Notes: generated by a model from the sequence alone, not told the origin. Positions 32,632 to 42,476 are shown, numbered from the stretch's first letter. The stretch: DNA of 64,000 bases from Saccharofermentans sp. (GCA_024685385.1 JAIKVV010000079.1:83582-147581); one strand, 5' to 3'. A program made the numbers and translations.

Positions 32632-34656
32632 ATGTTAGAGAAGATAAAAGGGATATTTGTTTTCGATAAGAAGAATATCATCAGGATCATAATAGCGGCT
32701 GTAATAGCTTTGGCCGACTTTATCCTGATAGCAAGGGTATATCCCGAAGCGGCAGCCGGCATAGTTCTTTTTTTTCTGCTGCTGATACCTTCTTTTGAAG
32801 TTCCGGGCAGGGGGAGATTTGTTCTGGACATTATTTTCCCGGTATATGCTGCTCTCTTCGGCCTGTATTATTTCCAGCTCGGCATATTCGTTGATTCTAC
32901 TTTCATGAAGGCATTATTCTCATTTTGGGGTTTCCTCCTGGTTCAGAACAGGATGCTTTACGAGATACTGCTTATCATTTGCGCTTACTTCCTTTGCAGG
33001 CTTCTGTTCATGTCGCCGAAGCTGGCTGCGATAGTCTGTGAGATCCCGTTCCTTCTCTTGTCTATAGCGGATTATTTCGTTTATGTCTTCAGAGGACATG
33101 AACTGGTAGCATATGATTTCCTTTCGATCGGAACTGCAGCAAATGTCGCAGGAGCATATACATATAATCCCATGCAGCCTCTGGCATTCATGATATTGCC
33201 TTTTGTTTTATATTCGATGTTCTTCGTCCATCTTAAGATCGAAAAGCCCGTGATCAACAGGTTTATCAGGATCCCGGTATTCGCCTTGCTTACTGCTCTT
33301 TCCGCCTTCGGATCCTACTCCTTGGTTCATAGCTGGTTCGATCAGGGTCACCAGTACAGTGAGTGGGGATATAATCCTTCCTGTATCAACGGATACTACA
33401 TTACTTTCGTAAAGTCTTTCGATGTATTCATAATCGAAGAGCCTGAAGGCTATTCCGTTGAAGCTCTGGATGCATCTTTATCAAAGATGGATCTCGGGAC
33501 TGATCTTATCAACGGTCAGTCTGACGATACGGCCAACGTGATAGTGATACTAAGCGAATCCTATGCGGATCTGTCCTTATATGAAGACAAGACGGGCAAG
33601 ATGAATGTTCCTGATCCCTATTGGAAGAGCCTTAAAGGCCAGCCGAATACGATCTCCGGAACGGCATTTGCTTCCGTTTTCGGCGGCAATACCTGCAATA
33701 CGGAATATGAGGTCCTTACGGGCATGAGCATGGCCTTCGTTCCGGACGGTTCAGTTCCTTATCAGTCATATATCGCAGACAATAAGATATATTCTATGGC
33801 CCAGTTCCTTAAGGATCAGGGATATCATACCAAGGTGCTCCATCCTTACATTGCCGAGGGCTGGAACAGGACGAATGTTTATCCTCTCATGGGTTTTGAT
33901 GACATGATGTTCATCGATGACATCGAATACGGAAATGAAGATATCGTTAACGGCAAGATCTCGGACAGCTGCACCTACCGTAACCTCATAAAGACTTTGG
34001 AAAACAAGAAGGAAGGGGAGAAGACTTTCACATTCGTAATAACGATACAAAATCACTCTCCTTACGATTCTCCTGACATAGAAGTCGATAAATATACCGA
34101 TGCTCTGTCGGAGCATGACAATCTGAATGTCAATACATTTAACACCTTGATCTCGAGATCCGATAAAGCATTGAAAGAACTTACGGACTATCTGTCTCAA
34201 TCTGACGAGAAGTATGTCGTTTTGATCTTCGGTGACCATCAGCCAAGTGTCGGACTCGATACTTCGGAAGACTACGGTGCTGCGGGGAGAGCCTGGCTCG
34301 TGCCCTATATGATCTGGGCAAACTACGATCTCGATAAAACTTCTGCGGGAGCAGCTAACTACGGCGGATCGGGATATACGAGCCTCAATTACCTTTCTCT
34401 TGATACATTGGAAGCCGCAGGGTTCGAGCTGAATCCCTACTTTAAGTTCCTTAAATGCATCCGCAAAGAGATACCTGTCATCAATGCCATCGGGTATTTT
34501 TCGAACAGGGAGAATAACATCATCGATAAGGGTTACTATCTTAACGATGAGGATAAGAAGATGATAAATCTCTATAACATGTTCGAATACAACATAGTAT
34601 TCGATAAAGGAGATAACAGGATAATGAAGGGATACTATAACGAAAGCGGTAATTGA
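32632..34656 (+). CDS. LTA synthase/phosphoglycerol transferase family membrane protein
   Basis: About 674 residues. Seven or so hydrophobic helices in the first 230 residues, then a large outer sulfatase-fold domain: NVIVILSESYADL (metal site) and GGNTCNTEYEVLTGMS with the nucleophile Thr354, later FGDHQPSVG (metal-binding Asp/His). These match LtaS-type enzymes, which polymerise glycerol phosphate from phosphatidylglycerol, and related phosphoglycerol transferases. LtaS has five helices; the extra ones here suggest a related subfamily. An in-frame GTG at 32620 has no spaced SD, so the ATG at 32632 is preferred. It follows bioY after 63 bases. Confidence 0.88.
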   Translation: MLEKIKGIFVFDKKNIIRIIIAAVIALADFILIARVYPEAAAGIVLFFLLLIPSFEVPGRGRFVLDIIFPVYAALFGLYYFQLGIFVDSTFMKALFSFWGFLLVQNRMLYEILLIICAYFLCRLLFMSPKLAAIVCEIPFLLLSIADYFVYVFRGHELVAYDFLSIGTAANVAGAYTYNPMQPLAFMILPFVLYSMFFVHLKIEKPVINRFIRIPVFALLTALSAFGSYSLVHSWFDQGHQYSEWGYNPSCINGYYITFVKSFDVFIIEEPEGYSVEALDASLSKMDLGTDLINGQSDDTANVIVILSESYADLSLYEDKTGKMNVPDPYWKSLKGQPNTISGTAFASVFGGNTCNTEYEVLTGMSMAFVPDGSVPYQSYIADNKIYSMAQFLKDQGYHTKVLHPYIAEGWNRTNVYPLMGFDDMMFIDDIEYGNEDIVNGKISDSCTYRNLIKTLENKKEGEKTFTFVITIQNHSPYDSPDIEVDKYTDALSEHDNLNVNTFNTLISRSDKALKELTDYLSQSDEKYVVLIFGDHQPSVGLDTSEDYGAAGRAWLVPYMIWANYDLDKTSAGAANYGGSGYTSLNYLSLDTLEAAGFELNPYFKFLKCIRKEIPVINAIGYFSNRENNIIDKGYYLNDEDKKMINLYNMFEYNIVFDKGDNRIMKGYYNESGN

Positions 34657-34680
34657 ACCGTTTGAAAAGGAGACAGATAA

Positions 34681-35604
34681 ATGGAATTAGCACAGAATAT
34701 GGCGGCTGATGCAGGCGATGTTATTGTGTTGTCAAATGTATGCAAGCGATACGGAAAGAGTCAGATCCTCAAGGATGTGTCTTTTTCAGTTCCGAAAGGC
34801 TCGGTCTTCGGACTGGTAGGAAGAAACGGCGCAGGCAAGACTACGCTCATGAGGCTCATGACGGGCCTTCAGAAGTGTGATGAGGGCAAGATAGAACTTT
34901 CAGTCAGCGGCGATAAGATCGGCTCAGTCGGAGCGATCGTGGAACTTGCATCGATCTATACGAATATGTCCGCCCGCGACAACCTTGTCTTCCAGTATAT
35001 AAACCTTGGCTATAAAGTCGATGAGACATTGGATGAGCTCCTGGCATTCGTGGGTCTTGCCGATACCGGCAAAAAGCATGCCGGAAAGTTCTCCCTGGGA
35101 ATGCGTCAGCGTCTCGGGATCGCCATGGCTCTGGTAGGAAATCCCGAGCTTCTGGTATTGGATGAACCTGTTAACGGCCTGGATCCCCAGGGTATCCTCG
35201 AAGTCCGTAATCTCCTTCTCAGACTTTCCAGGGAGAAGGGGATAACCATTGTAATTTCCAGTCATATCCTGTCGGAGTTATCCAAACTTGCGACGCATTA
35301 TGCTTTTATTGAGGCAGGAAGGGTAGTAAAACTGGCTACTGCCCATGACATAGAGAATGCGGGAAAGAAGTTTACTCTGGTTACCTGCAATGATCCTGAG
35401 GGAATGGTTCCTGTCCTTAAAGGTCTCGGCTTTGCGCCGGATGTCGTGGGACAGACCATGGTTCAGTTCGAGGGCGAAGCAAGGCTTACTGATATCGTCA
35501 TGAAGGCCGTAGAAGCAGGGATAGAAGTAACGGATGTTTCCACTTCCGTAACGGATCTCGAAAGATATTTCGTTGGTCTTGTAGGAGGTGATTCAAATGT
35601 TTGA
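34681..35604 (+). CDS. ABC transporter ATP-binding protein
   Basis: 307 residues. Walker A GRNGAGKTT, the Q-loop TGLQK, signature FSLGMRQRLGIAMAL, Walker B LLVLDEPVNGLDPQG, and the His of the switch in ISSHILSELSK. The C-terminal extension with VTDVSTSVTDLERYFVGL is typical of ABC-2 exporters (bacitracin/lantibiotic type, BcrA-like). It energises the permease encoded by the overlapping next gene. AAAGGAGA precedes the ATG. Substrate unknown. Confidence 0.95.
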   Translation: MELAQNMAADAGDVIVLSNVCKRYGKSQILKDVSFSVPKGSVFGLVGRNGAGKTTLMRLMTGLQKCDEGKIELSVSGDKIGSVGAIVELASIYTNMSARDNLVFQYINLGYKVDETLDELLAFVGLADTGKKHAGKFSLGMRQRLGIAMALVGNPELLVLDEPVNGLDPQGILEVRNLLLRLSREKGITIVISSHILSELSKLATHYAFIEAGRVVKLATAHDIENAGKKFTLVTCNDPEGMVPVLKGLGFAPDVVGQTMVQFEGEARLTDIVMKAVEAGIEVTDVSTSVTDLERYFVGLVGGDSNV

Positions 35605-36727
35605 TCTTATTAAGTTTGAATTCAAGAGGGTGATATCATCTCCCTTGATATACATAGTCCTGGGCTTGTCCCTGCTTGTCGGGGTCGTAAGCGGCGCATC
35701 GGGATTGTTCAATCAGAATTATGGTTTTCTCAGCATGGCGACGGGAGGATCCTTATATGTTTCCACCACCTGGACCGCGATCTCCGGATTCTATACCGTG
35801 TTCCCCATCATGGGCGCTTTATATGTAACCCTGTTTGTCGGTAATGACATGTCCTCAGGGTTCCTTCGCAACAAGCTCATTGCAGGGCATAAGAGGTCTC
35901 ATATCTTTTTCTCTTATGTCATTACCCAAACGACAGTTGCTCTGGTCGAGCTTATCATCTATACGGCCGCTGCGCTTTTGACCATGCTTATAGGAAAGTG
36001 CAAGCTGGATTTTGACGGCGGCAGGATGATCGTAAGGTTTATCGTCCTGGCTTTCGCATATATCTCGATGATCTTTCTTTATACAGCATTCACTCTGTCA
36101 GTCAGAAGAAGAGCTTTGACGATCGTTTTCAGCACCGTTTTCGCGTTCTCACTTTCTACGGTAGGCTTGATCGCAACTTTCGGAAACTACTCCTTTTTCG
36201 AGTATTCAAAGTACGAGAAAGTTGCAACTGAAGCAAAACCTTTGCTCAAAACATGCCTTAAGGATATAGTGCCTGACAGCATTCCGTCCGGAGATTACGA
36301 TGATGCTGAAGATATGTCTGAATATGGTCTGTACGGAATCTATTCCGTTGATGACATCGATAATGCATACGATAACGTTATAATTCCCTTGAAGCCCTTC
36401 TACTATACTGTCAGAGCGATCTATGTTGTCACTGACGCAGGGATCCCTTCGGATTACGGCAATTCCCTGATCGGCTCGGGTTACAATGATAAGCTCGTTA
36501 CTTTCCTGGATACATATGTTAATTCCATGGATGGGATCCTTCAGAGCTTCGGATCTTTCGAAAACGTGTCATCCGAGATGTCTGATCTCAGGGCAGAGCT
36601 TAAGGAAGTAAATACAACGGTGGATTATACTGTCCTCAATACCATTTACCTGTGTAAGACATTTGTCTGGTCGGTCATATGGCTCGGAGGAGGATGTTTG
36701 ATCTTCAGAAAGAAGAATATATTCTGA
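35597..36727 (+). CDS. ABC-2 type transporter permease
   Basis: About 376 residues, six hydrophobic segments: IYIVLGLSLLVGVVSGA, the stretch around YTVFPIMGALYVTLFVGND, VALVELIIYTAAALLTML, FIVLAFAYISMIFLYTAFTL, LTIVFSTVFAFSLSTVGLI and the C-terminal VWSVIWLGGGCLIF. An outer loop of about 130 residues lies before the last helix. An earlier GTG at 35588 overlaps the SD; ATG 35597, after AGGAGGTGATTCAA, is the better start. It overlaps the ATPase gene by eight bases. It converges with sufU with no gap. Confidence 0.88.
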   Translation: MFDLIKFEFKRVISSPLIYIVLGLSLLVGVVSGASGLFNQNYGFLSMATGGSLYVSTTWTAISGFYTVFPIMGALYVTLFVGNDMSSGFLRNKLIAGHKRSHIFFSYVITQTTVALVELIIYTAAALLTMLIGKCKLDFDGGRMIVRFIVLAFAYISMIFLYTAFTLSVRRRALTIVFSTVFAFSLSTVGLIATFGNYSFFEYSKYEKVATEAKPLLKTCLKDIVPDSIPSGDYDDAEDMSEYGLYGIYSVDDIDNAYDNVIIPLKPFYYTVRAIYVVTDAGIPSDYGNSLIGSGYNDKLVTFLDTYVNSMDGILQSFGSFENVSSEMSDLRAELKEVNTTVDYTVLNTIYLCKTFVWSVIWLGGGCLIFRKKNIF

Positions 36728-37183
36728 TCACATGTCTTCGGTAGTGGCAGATCCTTCTGTTGCGCCCTTGAAGATCTCTTCCATGGTGTGCCAGCCCAAT
36801 ACTGCGCACTTTACGCGGGCGGGCATATGAGATATGTCTTCCAGGATACCTGCTTCTTCAAGGCGGTCTTTTTCTTCATCCGTGATCTTGCTCTTGATCA
36901 TGCGGAGGAAGATATCTGCGAGTTCCAAAGCCTCTTCCTTGGGTCTGCCAATGATGAGATCGAGCATCATATCGCATGAAGCCTGGGATATGGCACAGCC
37001 GTCGCCTTCAAATGCTCCGTCCGTTATTATTCCGTCATCTACTTTAAGCGCCAGGATTATATCGTCGCCGCAGGAAGGATTAACGCCCTCCAGAGTGAAG
37101 TCAGGGTTTTCCAACTTCTTCTTGTGGAAAGGGCGGATGTTGTGTTCTGTAAGTATCTCGTTATAGAAAGTGTTATTCGGCAT
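36728..37183 (-). CDS. sufU: SUF system iron-sulfur scaffold/sulfur-transfer protein SufU
   Basis: 151 residues. SufU accepts sulfur from SufS through a zinc-bound Cys and passes it on. The three Cys positions appear in NPSCGDDI, GDGCAISQAS and VKCAVLGWHTM, and the insertion between the second and third is that of SufU rather than IscU. Its start overlaps the sufS end by 11 bases, giving the order C-B-D-S-U on the minus strand. Last gene of the suf operon; its stop directly abuts the stop of the convergent ABC permease. Confidence 0.95.
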   Translation of the reverse strand: MPNNTFYNEILTEHNIRPFHKKKLENPDFTLEGVNPSCGDDIILALKVDDGIITDGAFEGDGCAISQASCDMMLDLIIGRPKEEALELADIFLRMIKSKITDEEKDRLEEAGILEDISHMPARVKCAVLGWHTMEEIFKGATEGSATTEDM

Positions 37184-38393
37184 AACCCATTTTGCTCCTG
37201 ATCCCGGCGACCGATCGAACGAAACGTTCTATCTCGTCTTCCGTGTTATAGAATGATATGCTCGCTCTGGTTGTCGACATTACGCCCAGGTGCTTCATGA
37301 GAGGCTGGGCGCAGTGGTGACCTGCGCGGACACAAACATTATCGGAGTCCATTATATACGCAATGTCGTGAGGATGCACGCCTTCTATAACAAAAGTAAG
37401 GATACCGTGGTGATCGGAGGCTTTGTTTGATCCGAGGATCTTAACATGGGGCAGTGAAGAGAGCTTTTCGAAAGCCAGGTACGTCAAATAGTCTTCGCGG
37501 CGGGATATCTCATCTATGCCGATGGCAGAAACATAATCAAGGGCGGCAGTAAGCCCTGCTGCGCCTTCAACATTAACGGTTCCTGCTTCAAACTTGTGGG
37601 GAACTTCAGTAAATGTTGCAGAATCTCTTGTGACGTAGTCGATCATCTCGCCGCCGCGGAGGAAGGGAGGCATAGTTTCAAGCAATTCCTTCTTTCCGTA
37701 AAGAGCGCCGATCCCCATGGGGGCATAGATCTTGTGACCCGAGAAGACCAGGAAATCGCAATCAATATCACTGACGTCAACTTTTATGTGGGGCACGCTC
37801 TGGGAAGCATCGACAAGGATACGCGAACCGTTATCGTGCGCGATCTTCGAAAATTCCTTTACCGGATTTAAGGTTCCCAGGACATTTGATATCTGGTTGA
37901 TGGCGACGAACTTAACGTCGGGAGTTACGGCTTCCTTGAAAGCCTCGACGGTGATCTTTCCGTCTTCATCCGTATCGATGTATTTCAGCTTGCAGCCTTT
38001 GGCTGCGGATACTCTCTGCCAGGGAAGAAGATTGCTGTGATGTTCAGCGATGCTTATCAGGATCGAATCTCCTTCGCCTAAGTTTGCCATGGCATATGTT
38101 TCTGCAACCAGGTTTATGCTCTCGGTGGCATTGCGGGTAAAAACGATCTCTGAGGGATCTTTTGCATTGATGAATGAAGCGACCTTGGTCCTTGCGTTCT
38201 CATAAGCATCAGTAGCTGCAACGGACAGCTTGTAAAGACCTCTCATCGGGTTCGCATTGCTCGTTCTGTAATAGTCAGATATGGCATTGATGACGCATTC
38301 GGGCTTCTGAGTCGTCGCGGCATTATCAAGATAAGCGACTTCATCGTTTATCAGGGGAAAATCTTTACGGATCAGATCGATATCAATGGGCAT
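37173..38393 (-). CDS. sufS: Cysteine desulfurase SufS
   Basis: 406 residues, a group II PLP-dependent desulfurase. YLDNAATTQKP near the N terminus, EHHSNLLPWQ (His over the PLP ring), the PLP Lys in FSGHKIYAPMGIGALYG, and the catalytic Cys in RAGHHCAQP. It takes sulfur from cysteine and gives it to SufU. The ATG is five bases before the end of sufD. Fourth of five suf genes. Confidence 0.97.
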   Translation of the reverse strand: MPIDIDLIRKDFPLINDEVAYLDNAATTQKPECVINAISDYYRTSNANPMRGLYKLSVAATDAYENARTKVASFINAKDPSEIVFTRNATESINLVAETYAMANLGEGDSILISIAEHHSNLLPWQRVSAAKGCKLKYIDTDEDGKITVEAFKEAVTPDVKFVAINQISNVLGTLNPVKEFSKIAHDNGSRILVDASQSVPHIKVDVSDIDCDFLVFSGHKIYAPMGIGALYGKKELLETMPPFLRGGEMIDYVTRDSATFTEVPHKFEAGTVNVEGAAGLTAALDYVSAIGIDEISRREDYLTYLAFEKLSSLPHVKILGSNKASDHHGILTFVIEGVHPHDIAYIMDSDNVCVRAGHHCAQPLMKHLGVMSTTRASISFYNTEDEIERFVRSVAGIRSKMGYAE

Positions 38394-38397
38394 AACA

Positions 38398-39345
38398 TCA
38401 TTCCTGTATGTATTTGGTCAGTTTAGCTGCAGTTTCTTCATCTCCGATAAGAGATGCAACACGGTTGATCCTGGCTGCAGCCATTATCCTGTCGATGTTT
38501 TCCCGGTCGATGCCTCTTGATTCAAGATAGAAGACAAGATCTTCATCGAGCTTACCTATCGTGGCGCCGTGGTTGCCTTCAACATCCTCTTCATCACAAA
38601 GGATTACCGGGATGGTCTTGTTGATCATTGTATCACCGATAAGAAGAACATTCTCATTCTCCGTTCCTTTGGCTTCGGCGCAGCCGTGCTTGAGATCTAT
38701 CGTCCCACGGAAGGTCTTGGATGAACCGTCGTAAAGAACGCCGTCTATGGAAAGGAGACATTCTGAAGCCTTGCCCTTATGAGTTATAACATAATTCATG
38801 TCGAGCAGATTTCCGCTGTCAACGATATATCCGGTATCGCAAGTGAGGTTGGCTCTGTCTCCTTCAAGAACTGTCCTTACATCAGTGTAATTAGCCTTGG
38901 AGTCAACGAAGATCTGTATGAGGGATACGTCGGCATCTTCAGCGGCATTGCCGTTGATCCTGTTAACTGCTACTGCGTCCGAGGTCCTTACGATCTGAAC
39001 GAATTTCAGCGAGGCTTTCGCTCCGACAGAATAGCTTGTCTCAACGAGACCTGTTCCTGTTGATGCAGAAGTTATATCTTCGATGACAAAAGCATAAGCG
39101 CCACCTTCAACTTCGATCGATATGTTGGTGTTGCTGTCGTTTTCGATGGCGATATCGAGACGGAGAGCATCTTTGTTTTCATCCGAAAAGTGATACTTGC
39201 GGCCGTCACCGTTATCCTCTGCTTTGACTGCTGCAGGAACTGTCTCGGAAGGGAGGAGTACCTTGTCAAATTCCATGTCATCGATAACGGCTTCATTTAC
39301 TTCAAGTCTGCCCCAGGTTATGGCGGGCATCTGATTTATCTTCAT
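38398..39345 (-). CDS. sufD: Fe-S assembly protein SufD
   Basis: About 315 residues, shorter than typical SufD (around 400) and with a reduced N-terminal part. The C-terminal beta-helix and helical end match the family: EGNHGATIGKLDEDLVFYLESRGI, then ARINRVASLIGDE. With SufB and SufC it forms the scaffold that builds the cluster. An in-frame TTG at 39366 overlaps sufB, but AAGGAGG stands eight bases before the ATG at 39345. Fits between sufB and sufS. Confidence 0.9.
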   Translation of the reverse strand: MKINQMPAITWGRLEVNEAVIDDMEFDKVLLPSETVPAAVKAEDNGDGRKYHFSDENKDALRLDIAIENDSNTNISIEVEGGAYAFVIEDITSASTGTGLVETSYSVGAKASLKFVQIVRTSDAVAVNRINGNAAEDADVSLIQIFVDSKANYTDVRTVLEGDRANLTCDTGYIVDSGNLLDMNYVITHKGKASECLLSIDGVLYDGSSKTFRGTIDLKHGCAEAKGTENENVLLIGDTMINKTIPVILCDEEDVEGNHGATIGKLDEDLVFYLESRGIDRENIDRIMAAARINRVASLIGDEETAAKLTKYIQE

Positions 39346-39358
39346 TGTCATTCCCTCC

Positions 39359-40765
39359 TTAACCAATTACTCCGACCATCTCGAGACGGATCAGATTATT
39401 CATTTCGACTGCATATTCGAGAGGCAGTTCTTTGGATACGTTATCGGCAAATCCGGATACGATAAGTGCTTTTGCTTCTTCTTCGGACAGTCCGCGGGAC
39501 ATCAGGTAGAAAACCGTGTCGTCGCTTATCCTGCCGATAGTTGCTTCATGTCCTATGTCACAGTCTGCGCATCTGATATCCATGACCGGAATGGTATCCG
39601 AACGGGAGATGTTGTCTACCATGAGTGACTGACAGGAAACAGCAGATTTTGCCCCCTTTGCTTTTTCCGTAACCACAACGCTTGATCTGAAGGTGTTAAT
39701 GCCTCCGTCTTTTGATATGGAACGGGTGTTGACATAAGAAGTCGTATCGGGGGCATTCATGAGGACTTTACAGCCTGTATCAAGATCCTGATCCTTGCCG
39801 GCAAATGTGACGCCGGTGAATTCGGACTTGGCACCCTTGCCGTTCAGGATGCTCATGGGGTAGAGGTAGGATACGTGGGATCCGAAAGAGCCTGATACCC
39901 ATTCTATAGTGCCGCCTTCTTCAACGATGGCTCTCTTGGTGTTGAGGTTGTACATGTTCTTGGACCAGTTTTCGATAGTTGAATATCTGATCTTGGCATT
40001 CTTGCCGACGAAGAGTTCAACTGCGCCTGCGTGAAGATTAGCGATGTTGTATTTAGGTGCGGAACAACCCTCGATAAAGTGAAGATAAGCGCCTTCGTCA
40101 ACGATTATGAGAGTATGTTCGAACTGTCCTGCACCCGGTGCATTAAGTCTGAAATAGGACTGCAGAGGGATCTCGACTGAAACTCCCTTGGGGACATATA
40201 CGAAGGAACCGCCCGACCATACGGCACCGTGGAGAGCCGCAAATTTGTGATCGGTAGGGGGGATGAGCTTCATGAAGTGCTCGCGGATCATGTCTGCATA
40301 AGGTCCGTGAAGAGCGCTCTCGATATCAGTGTAGATAACGCCCTGTGCGGCAACATCTTCTCTAATGTTATGGTATACGAGCTCGGAATCGTACTGTGCA
40401 CCTACGCCTGCCAGTGATTCACGCTCTGCCTGGGGGATGCCCAGACGCTCAAATGTTTCCTTGATCTCTTCGGGTACTTCATCCCAGTCTGCGTGCATCT
40501 TGGTGTTGGGGCGGACATAGGTTACTATGTTGTCCATGTTAAGTCCTTCGATAGAAGGACCTGCCTTGGTCATGGGAATGCGGTTGAATATTTCCAAAGA
40601 CTTAAGACGGAATTCCTTCATCCATTCGGGATCGCCCTTTTCCTCGGATATCTGCATTACGATCTCCGGAGTCAGACCCGAATCGACTTTGTAAAAGTCA
40701 TCCTCGTCGAAACGGAAGTCGTAAATGCTCCTGTTTATATCATCTACATGCGTTTTTTCTTTCAT
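39359..40765 (-). CDS. sufB: Fe-S assembly protein SufB
   Basis: 468 residues, normal length. The signature pattern is complete: GPSIEGLNMDN, GVIYTDIESAL, KFAALHGAVWSGGSFVYVPKGV, FEHTLIIVDEGAYLHFIEGC, TIENWSKNMYNLNTKRA, and DCDIGHEATIGRISDDTVFYLMSRGLSEEEA. SufB carries the nascent cluster in the SufBCD complex and is loaded with sulfur by SufSU. Second gene after sufC. Confidence 0.97.
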   Translation of the reverse strand: MKEKTHVDDINRSIYDFRFDEDDFYKVDSGLTPEIVMQISEEKGDPEWMKEFRLKSLEIFNRIPMTKAGPSIEGLNMDNIVTYVRPNTKMHADWDEVPEEIKETFERLGIPQAERESLAGVGAQYDSELVYHNIREDVAAQGVIYTDIESALHGPYADMIREHFMKLIPPTDHKFAALHGAVWSGGSFVYVPKGVSVEIPLQSYFRLNAPGAGQFEHTLIIVDEGAYLHFIEGCSAPKYNIANLHAGAVELFVGKNAKIRYSTIENWSKNMYNLNTKRAIVEEGGTIEWVSGSFGSHVSYLYPMSILNGKGAKSEFTGVTFAGKDQDLDTGCKVLMNAPDTTSYVNTRSISKDGGINTFRSSVVVTEKAKGAKSAVSCQSLMVDNISRSDTIPVMDIRCADCDIGHEATIGRISDDTVFYLMSRGLSEEEAKALIVSGFADNVSKELPLEYAVEMNNLIRLEMVGVIG

Positions 40766-40786
40766 TAGATATGCTTTCCTTCTACA

Positions 40787-41536
40787 TCATTTGTTGATGA
40801 ACTGATCAAATCCCTTATCGTTGACATTGTCGATAAGGCTGCGGTCGCCTTCTGCAACGATCTTTCCGTCTGCCAGGATATGGGTCTTGTCAACGGTCAT
40901 GCCGTCTAGGATCCTTGTGATGTGGGTGATTATGATAAGAGATCCGCCAACAGTGTTGCGGTATTGCTCAATGCCCTTTGAAACGGTTCTGACAGAATCG
41001 ATATCAAGACCCGAATCAGTCTCGTCCAATATTGCAAGTTCGGGCTTTAACATCAAAAGCTGCAGTATCTCGGCTTTTTTCTTTTCGCCGCCGGAGAAGC
41101 CGACATTAAGGTCTCTTTCGGCATAGGAAGGATCCATGCCCAAAAGCTCCATTGTAGCTTCAAGTTCTTTCTTGAATGTCCAGATGCGGATGCGTTCGCC
41201 GGTCTTTTGTTCAAGACAGGTCCTGATGAAGTTGGAAAGGGTGATGCCCGGTACTTCCACAGGATTCTGGAAAGAAAGGTATATGCCGGCCTTGGCACGT
41301 TTGTCGGGAGAAAGATCTGTTATATCTTCACCGTTAAATCTGATCGTTCCGTCAGTTATCTCAAACTTGGGTGCGCCTGCAATGGCGTTGCCGAGAGTGG
41401 ATTTGCCTGCACCGTTGGGCCCCATGATGACGTGGATCTCGCCTGCGTCTACAGATAAGTCTATCCCGTGCAGAATTTCTTTATCGGCCACGTTGACTTT
41501 AAGTCCCGTGACTTCAAGCATTTTTTTATCGCTCAT
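40787..41536 (-). CDS. sufC: Fe-S assembly ATPase SufC
   Basis: 249 residues, an ABC-type ATPase of the SufBCD complex. Walker A GPNGAGKSTLGNAIAG, Q-loop region SFQNPVEVPGI, signature GFSGGEKKKAEILQLL and Walker B AILDETDSGLDID, the last two as in SufC rather than transport ATPases. First gene of the operon, with AAGGAG before the ATG and a good promoter 39 bases upstream. Confidence 0.97.
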   Translation of the reverse strand: MSDKKMLEVTGLKVNVADKEILHGIDLSVDAGEIHVIMGPNGAGKSTLGNAIAGAPKFEITDGTIRFNGEDITDLSPDKRAKAGIYLSFQNPVEVPGITLSNFIRTCLEQKTGERIRIWTFKKELEATMELLGMDPSYAERDLNVGFSGGEKKKAEILQLLMLKPELAILDETDSGLDIDSVRTVSKGIEQYRNTVGGSLIIITHITRILDGMTVDKTHILADGKIVAEGDRSLIDNVNDKGFDQFINK

Positions 41537-41574
41537 AATGGAATTACTCCTTCTATCGATCTAAAGCAGTTCTA

Positions 41575-41602
41575 ATAATACACGTTGCGCTTTTACAGTC
41601 AA
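41575..41602 (-). promoter_or_regulatory. suf operon promoter
   Basis: On the minus strand TTGACT (complement of 41597-41602), 16 bases, TATTAT (complement of 41575-41580), which should drive sufC-B-D-S-U. The TCGAAAA motif cluster lies just upstream. Confidence 0.8.
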
Positions 41603-41619
41603 GGGGAAAACGACATATA

Positions 41620-41654
41620 TCGAAAACTTTTTTCGAAAATAACTATTTTTTCGA
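41620..41654. repeat. Clustered TCGAAAA/TTTTCGA motifs between suf and the P-loop ATPase gene
   Basis: TCGAAAA at 41620-41626 and 41633-41639, and its complement TTTTCGA at 41630-41636 and 41648-41654. The first pair makes a perfect 7-bp palindrome with a 3-base centre, and the second and third half-sites form another inverted pair. It lies just upstream of the suf promoter and could be an operator for either divergent gene. Confidence 0.6.
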
Positions 41655-41716
41655 CTTCATATGATACACTTTTACAAGCAAATGAAAATCATATCGGACA
41701 TAAGGGAGGACGGATT

Positions 41717-42400
41717 ATGAATTGCCCGGAGATATTTAAGGATAAGAAACTGAATGTAATCGTAGGCGCATACGGGAGCGGCAAATCCGAGATCTCGGTC
41801 AATGCGGCTTTCGCAATGAGGCAGGCTTTTCCAGAACCCGAGAAGATACTGCTTGCCGACATGGACATCGTAAATCCTTTTTACCGGTCTGCTGATGCGG
41901 CAAGCATATTGGAGGAGAAGGGGATAAAGGTGGTAGCTCCCGCTTATGCGAGATCCAACGTTGATTCGCCTATACTTACGGGTGAAATGTATATTGTTTT
42001 CGATGATCCGGCTTACAGAGGCGTATTCGATATAGGAGGAGAGGACATGGGCGCGGTAGTTCTGGGATCCTTAAAGTCCCGTATGGAAACCATACCTTAT
42101 CAGGTCCTCATGGCCGTAAATACGCTGAGACCATTTACATCGGATCCGGCTCAGATCGCTGAGATGACCGTTGAGCTTTCAGCAGCATCAGGACTTTCGA
42201 TCGCAGGCTATATCAACAACACCAATCTTCTTGATGAAACCGACCCGGAAATGCTTGAAGAAGGTGAGGCAATGATCCTGGAGGCTTCCAAACTTACCGG
42301 CGTTCCGCTTGTCCTTACGACCGTGATGGGCCATGTTGAAGGTCTTAAGTCACAAAGTGAGATTTTCGAGATGGACAAGAGGATTTTCTACGATTATTGA
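41717..42400 (+). CDS. ParA/MinD-like P-loop ATPase
   Basis: About 227 residues from the ATG at 41717 (after GGGAGGA); an upstream in-frame start at 41585 would add 44 unlikely residues and run through the TCGAAAA motifs. The P-loop is GAYGSGKSE near residue 17, followed by LLADMDIVNPFYRS (the deviant Walker-type Asp) and FDIGGEDMGAVVLG. Similar small ATPases are seen near 2-oxoacid:ferredoxin oxidoreductase genes in some Clostridia; one such operon follows 5 kb downstream here. The function is not known. Divergent from suf. Confidence 0.8.
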   Translation: MNCPEIFKDKKLNVIVGAYGSGKSEISVNAAFAMRQAFPEPEKILLADMDIVNPFYRSADAASILEEKGIKVVAPAYARSNVDSPILTGEMYIVFDDPAYRGVFDIGGEDMGAVVLGSLKSRMETIPYQVLMAVNTLRPFTSDPAQIAEMTVELSAASGLSIAGYINNTNLLDETDPEMLEEGEAMILEASKLTGVPLVLTTVMGHVEGLKSQSEIFEMDKRIFYDY

Positions 42401-42476
42401 TACAAACCATTTGAAAATATGGTACTATTATATCGGTCGCTAAGCGGCCGGATAAACTTTCTAGGGAGGAAAAGAT

